Assembly (NCBI GenBank): GCA_001914705.1
Contig: MNDB01000038.1
Location: 4,529 to 21,101, forward strand
DNA: 16,573 nucleotides
Direction: 5' to 3'
DNA from: Actinobacteria bacterium 13_2_20CM_68_14
Lineage (GTDB): Bacteria; Actinomycetota; Thermoleophilia; Gaiellales; Gaiellaceae
The stretch's first letter is position 1; each line of letters starts with the position of its first letter. The notes under the pieces were generated by a model. It saw nothing but the letters and a program-made list of their open reading frames with translations, was not told the DNA's origin and did not search any database. The position numbers and the translations under genes are program-made. Of this stretch, positions 13,662 to 16,573 are shown piece after piece.

Positions 13662-15173
13662 ATGAGCGTCACCGCCGTTCGCACACCGGCCGAGTACGAG
13701 TCCCAGCTCCGCCGCTACCTCTATGACCGCTCCGAGGAAGGGCGCGCGGTCCGGGTCGGCGAGAAGGAAGTCTCGGAGCGGGCGGAGATCGTCGCGCGTT
13801 ACCGCGATCTCTTCAGCCGGGACCAGCTCGATGCACTCCGTGCGGCCGAGCAAGAGGCCGCCGATGACAACGACCGCGAGCGCCTCTACCGGCTGCGGAA
13901 GACTTGCGAGGCCGGAGTCGTCTCAGCGGAGCTGGCGGAGCGCGAGGACGCGCTCGAGAACGCCATTCTCGCGGCCCGGGTCGAGTTCGAGGGCGAAGAG
14001 CTCCCGATCCGCTCGGCGCAGGCGAAGCTTGCGGTGCTCCCGGACTACGGGGAGCGGGAAGAGCTCGGCGAGGCGGCGGGCGACCGCTCGGCGGAGTTCA
14101 ACGCTGAGCGGCTCGACGTGCTGCGCGCGGCCGAGGAGCTCGAGGCCGAAATCTCGGGCGAGCCCGATCCCGTCGCCCGAAACGAGGAGGAGAAGGGGAT
14201 CTCGCTGCGGGAGCTCGAGGCCGTGCTCGCGCAGGCGAGCGAGCGCTCGACCGGCCCATACGTACTCCTCCGCGACCGCTGGTTCGAGCGGCTGCTCGGC
14301 CCGGACCGCGCAAAGGTGCCGTCGTCGTATCACGTCGCTTACCTGCGGCGTCTCTCGCCGCTCGAGTCGACGTACACGAAGGACCGCGCCGTCGAGGTCT
14401 GTATGGACACGGTCAAGCGCCTCGGCTTCGACCTCGAGAACGAGCCAAACATCCGCCTCGATCTCGACGACCGGCCGCAGAAGTCTCCACGCGCCTGCGT
14501 GATCCCCTCGGATCCGCCGAGCGTCGTGCATCTGATCACGCGCGCCCAGGGCGGGCTCCACGATTATCAGGCGTTCCTTCACGAGGCGGGCCACGCGCTC
14601 CATTACGCGGGCGTCGACCCGAATTTGCCCTACACGTTCCGGAACATCTCGCGTGACCACGCGCTGACCGAGATCTACTCCTACATCTTCGAGGCGATTA
14701 CCCGCGAGCCCGAGTGGCACGCCGAGTACTTCGGGCTCTCCGACGAGGAGGCGGCACGGAATGCGGAGGCCACGAGTTTCCTCGAGGCCGTGCTCTTCCG
14801 CCGCTACACGGCCAAGCTCCAGTTCGAGCTCGACTTCTGGTCGCGATTCAACGAGAACGGCGGCGGGCCGGACGGTTACGAGGAGCGCCTCACCGAGGCA
14901 ACCGGTGTTCGTTACCGCGCCGACGCCTACCTCGCCGACATGGACGGCGGCTTCTACTCGGCCGACTACCTGCGGGCGTGGATCCGGTCGGCGCAGCTGC
15001 GTGACTACCTCGTTCGCGAGATCGGCCAGGACTGGTGGCGGAATGCCGAGACCGGCGATCGCCTGCGCGCGCTGTTCCTGGAGGGAACGCGGCCCTCGAG
15101 TGAGGAGATCGCCGCGCGGCTCGGCTACCAGCCGCTGGACACCGCGCCGCTGTCGCGCGAGCTCGGCGGCTAG
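13662..15173 (+). CDS. M3-like zinc metallopeptidase
   Basis: Predicted cytoplasmic gluzincin peptidase of 503 residues, without signal peptide or TM segment. HEAGH at 307-311 supplies two zinc ligands and the catalytic Glu. E337 in HALTEIYSYIFE, 26 residues on, is a good third ligand, the spacing seen in M3 (thimet/oligoendopeptidase-like) enzymes. The N-terminal 200 residues are rich in Glu/Arg helices. It is shorter than classical M3 members (about 600-700), so it is probably a divergent subgroup. Likely role: oligopeptide breakdown. The ATG at 13662 is chosen because upstream frame overlaps the regulator gene. It ends in CTAG shared with the convergent gene. Confidence 0.8.
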   Translation: MSVTAVRTPAEYESQLRRYLYDRSEEGRAVRVGEKEVSERAEIVARYRDLFSRDQLDALRAAEQEAADDNDRERLYRLRKTCEAGVVSAELAEREDALENAILAARVEFEGEELPIRSAQAKLAVLPDYGEREELGEAAGDRSAEFNAERLDVLRAAEELEAEISGEPDPVARNEEEKGISLRELEAVLAQASERSTGPYVLLRDRWFERLLGPDRAKVPSSYHVAYLRRLSPLESTYTKDRAVEVCMDTVKRLGFDLENEPNIRLDLDDRPQKSPRACVIPSDPPSVVHLITRAQGGLHDYQAFLHEAGHALHYAGVDPNLPYTFRNISRDHALTEIYSYIFEAITREPEWHAEYFGLSDEEAARNAEATSFLEAVLFRRYTAKLQFELDFWSRFNENGGGPDGYEERLTEATGVRYRADAYLADMDGGFYSADYLRAWIRSAQLRDYLVREIGQDWWRNAETGDRLRALFLEGTRPSSEEIAARLGYQPLDTAPLSRELGG

Positions 15174-16573
15174 GGAGCCTGAACCGTCTTCGAGGTCGCC
15201 TCGGCCCCTGAGGTTCCCAGGGCCTTGACCGCAAAGACCTTTGCGCCGCTCTTCAGCTCAACCTTCGTCTCGAAGCCGGTGCGCGCCGCGATCCTCACCG
15301 GCTTCATGGTCACGGAGCTCGAGCCGGCGAGCACCTGCCACTGCCTGACGTCCGTGGCGCCGTTCCAGCTCGCGTAGACCATCACGCGGCCAAGGCCGAT
15401 CGTTTGCACGCCGATCGCAGGACGGGTGCGCGGTCGCCCGTGCCAGGTGAGCCGATAGGCGCGATAGGAATCGGCGCCCTTTGCGAAGTGGCCGTCGAAG
15501 ACGACGTTGCCGTCTGCGTCGAATTCGGTGAACCAGGGGTTCTGGCCCCAGCCAACGAAGGCGTGGCCCTTGCGGAGCATCTGCACGTTTCCCTGGCTGC
15601 CGGAGAGCAGGCCCTCCGGGTGGACATACGCGTGCAGGAGCCTCACCTGGCGTGCGCGGAGGTCAATGCGAAGCAGCAGCGCGCGCGACTGCTTCGCGAC
15701 GGCTGGGTTCGCCCCGTTGTCAAAGAGGGAGATCGTGGTTCGCGAGCGCCAGCGTGCGTCGTGCTGCCAGTTGAACGCCGTGCCGGGGCCGAGTGCGAGA
15801 TCGCTGAGCTTGCCGCCGAGCCGCCACACGATGGCTCCGGTCCGGCGGTTGATCTCGTAGAGCGCGTGCGTATTCCGCCCGGAGATGAGGTACTTACCGT
15901 CAGGACCCAGCGCAACCGAGTTGATGTGGAAGTAGTCGAACGGCTGCGAGCCGCTCCGCTGGGCGTACGACTCCGAAACCGGGACGTGAGCAAGCGCGCT
16001 CCACTGGAACAGCACCCGGCCGCTGGGGATGGCCAGCTCCTGAAAGCCGGAATCCATCGTGTCCCCGCGCTGGTCGTAAAACGTGATCAGCGCGGTGTTG
16101 CGGGCCGTGATGGTGAACTCGTGCTCGTCGCCGGCGAGGCCGTTCCCGGCGCGGAGGACGGCGATCCGACGGTAGGCGCTGTTGTAGATGACGTAGTGGC
16201 CGCTGCCGATCCCGAATGCGGAGTGGCCCTCCCACCAGGTCAGCACTTTTCGGCCGTGGTAGCGCTGAACCCGAAAGTCCGTCGCGCCGAGCGTCTGTGG
16301 ATGGAACCAGACCGGCCTGCCGCGGTTGTCGAGGATTAGCGGCCCCTCCGGCTCGATCTTCTTCGGTGCAATGAAAACGTAGCCCGGGGCGAGGGCCTTT
16401 CTCTTGACGTCGATCGTCACCGCGGGCGGCGTGAGGTCGGGCCTCGAGACGAAGTGGAGGAGCTCAGGGTCCGCGGCCGTGTGCGCTGAGTCGCCGTACG
16501 CAGCTCCGGGGATGGCCCACCCGATGACCGCAAAGGCAAGAGCTTTCCGCAGAGATCCTCCCGTCGTCGGGGG
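15170..16573 (-). CDS. exported arylsulfotransferase (ASST)-family protein, 5' end off window
   Basis: The frame is open to the window edge; no start codon precedes the signal peptide in view, so the true start lies just beyond 16573. The visible N-terminus has a basic SLRK, a hydrophobic stretch ALAFAVIGWAIPGAAYG and a mature part starting DSAHTAADPELLHFVSRPDL, a good Sec signal. The GTG at 16420 would remove it and is unlikely. The remaining ~415 residues match the ASST beta-propeller type: WFHPQTLGATDFRVQRYHG, GNGLAGDEHEF, YFHINSVALGPDGKYLISGRNT, WRLGGKLSD and WQHDARW. Histidines in FHIN and WQHD are candidates for catalysis. A C-terminal beta-sandwich-like tail follows. Substrate unknown; many family members are only annotated by similarity. 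Confidence 0.85.
   Translation of the reverse strand, partial: PPTTGGSLRKALAFAVIGWAIPGAAYGDSAHTAADPELLHFVSRPDLTPPAVTIDVKRKALAPGYVFIAPKKIEPEGPLILDNRGRPVWFHPQTLGATDFRVQRYHGRKVLTWWEGHSAFGIGSGHYVIYNSAYRRIAVLRAGNGLAGDEHEFTITARNTALITFYDQRGDTMDSGFQELAIPSGRVLFQWSALAHVPVSESYAQRSGSQPFDYFHINSVALGPDGKYLISGRNTHALYEINRRTGAIVWRLGGKLSDLALGPGTAFNWQHDARWRSRTTISLFDNGANPAVAKQSRALLLRIDLRARQVRLLHAYVHPEGLLSGSQGNVQMLRKGHAFVGWGQNPWFTEFDADGNVVFDGHFAKGADSYRAYRLTWHGRPRTRPAIGVQTIGLGRVMVYASWNGATDVRQWQVLAGSSSVTMKPVRIAARTGFETKVELKSGAKVFAVKALGTSGAEATSKTVQAP

Overview
The window is GC-rich, densely packed chromosomal DNA. It most resembles an actinobacterium, probably Thermoleophilia (Gaiellales/Solirubrobacterales-like). That placement is inferred from the FtsZ N-terminus and its C-terminal peptide ending DVLEVPSFLRDN, the short RlmN, the secreted arylsulfotransferase-type protein, and many genes that appear to start on leaderless mRNAs. 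No mobile element, CRISPR array, tRNA or rRNA gene was found. It reads as core chromosome, not an island.

Layout. (1) 1-1330: ftsZ behind a TTGACA-N17-TACTCT promoter, followed by three tandem hairpins, the last a long terminator-like stem. (2) 1345-5634: a glycine cleavage operon gcvT-gcvH-gcvPA-gcvPB, with the P-protein split in two; the lipoamide dehydrogenase (L protein) is not here. (3) 5631-8719: rlmN (-), ltaE (+) and a Ca2+/H+-antiporter-type gene (-). (4) 8737-9974: a HAD-family hydrolase and an unrecognised nine-cysteine protein, ended by a clear intrinsic terminator. (5) 10030-12428: divergent nfo (endonuclease IV) and gltX (short, cysteine-free glutamyl-tRNA synthetase), separated by a long imperfect palindrome. 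(6) 12555-13648: an unknown two-TM protein (-) and a single-domain response regulator (+). (7) 13662-16573: an M3-like zinc metallopeptidase, convergent with an exported arylsulfotransferase-family protein that runs off the right edge.

Functional links. Threonine aldolase makes glycine from threonine and the gcv operon oxidises glycine into the folate one-carbon pool. RlmN consumes SAM, a downstream methyl donor. This is a plausible glycine/one-carbon neighbourhood, but the link to rlmN is only inference. The remaining genes look like ordinary housekeeping.

Most notable non-coding structure. (a) A dispersed ~54-bp element of two hairpins occurs twice (9977-10031 and 13208-13260), with a compensatory base-pair change. 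(b) A ~175-bp imperfect palindrome, capped by a C(UACG)G hairpin, places the same upstream sequence before both nfo and gltX. (c) Nearly every gene that begins a transcription unit has a TANNNT -10 box 6-7 or 10-11 nt before its start codon, implying leaderless or near-leaderless mRNAs, whereas gcvH and gcvPB have Shine-Dalgarno sequences. (d) Three convergent gene pairs overlap by exactly the palindrome CTAG, so both stop codons share the same four base pairs. No gap without a gene exceeds 300 bases. The 126-bp gap 12429-12554 after gltX holds nothing I can interpret beyond a weak 6-bp inverted repeat.
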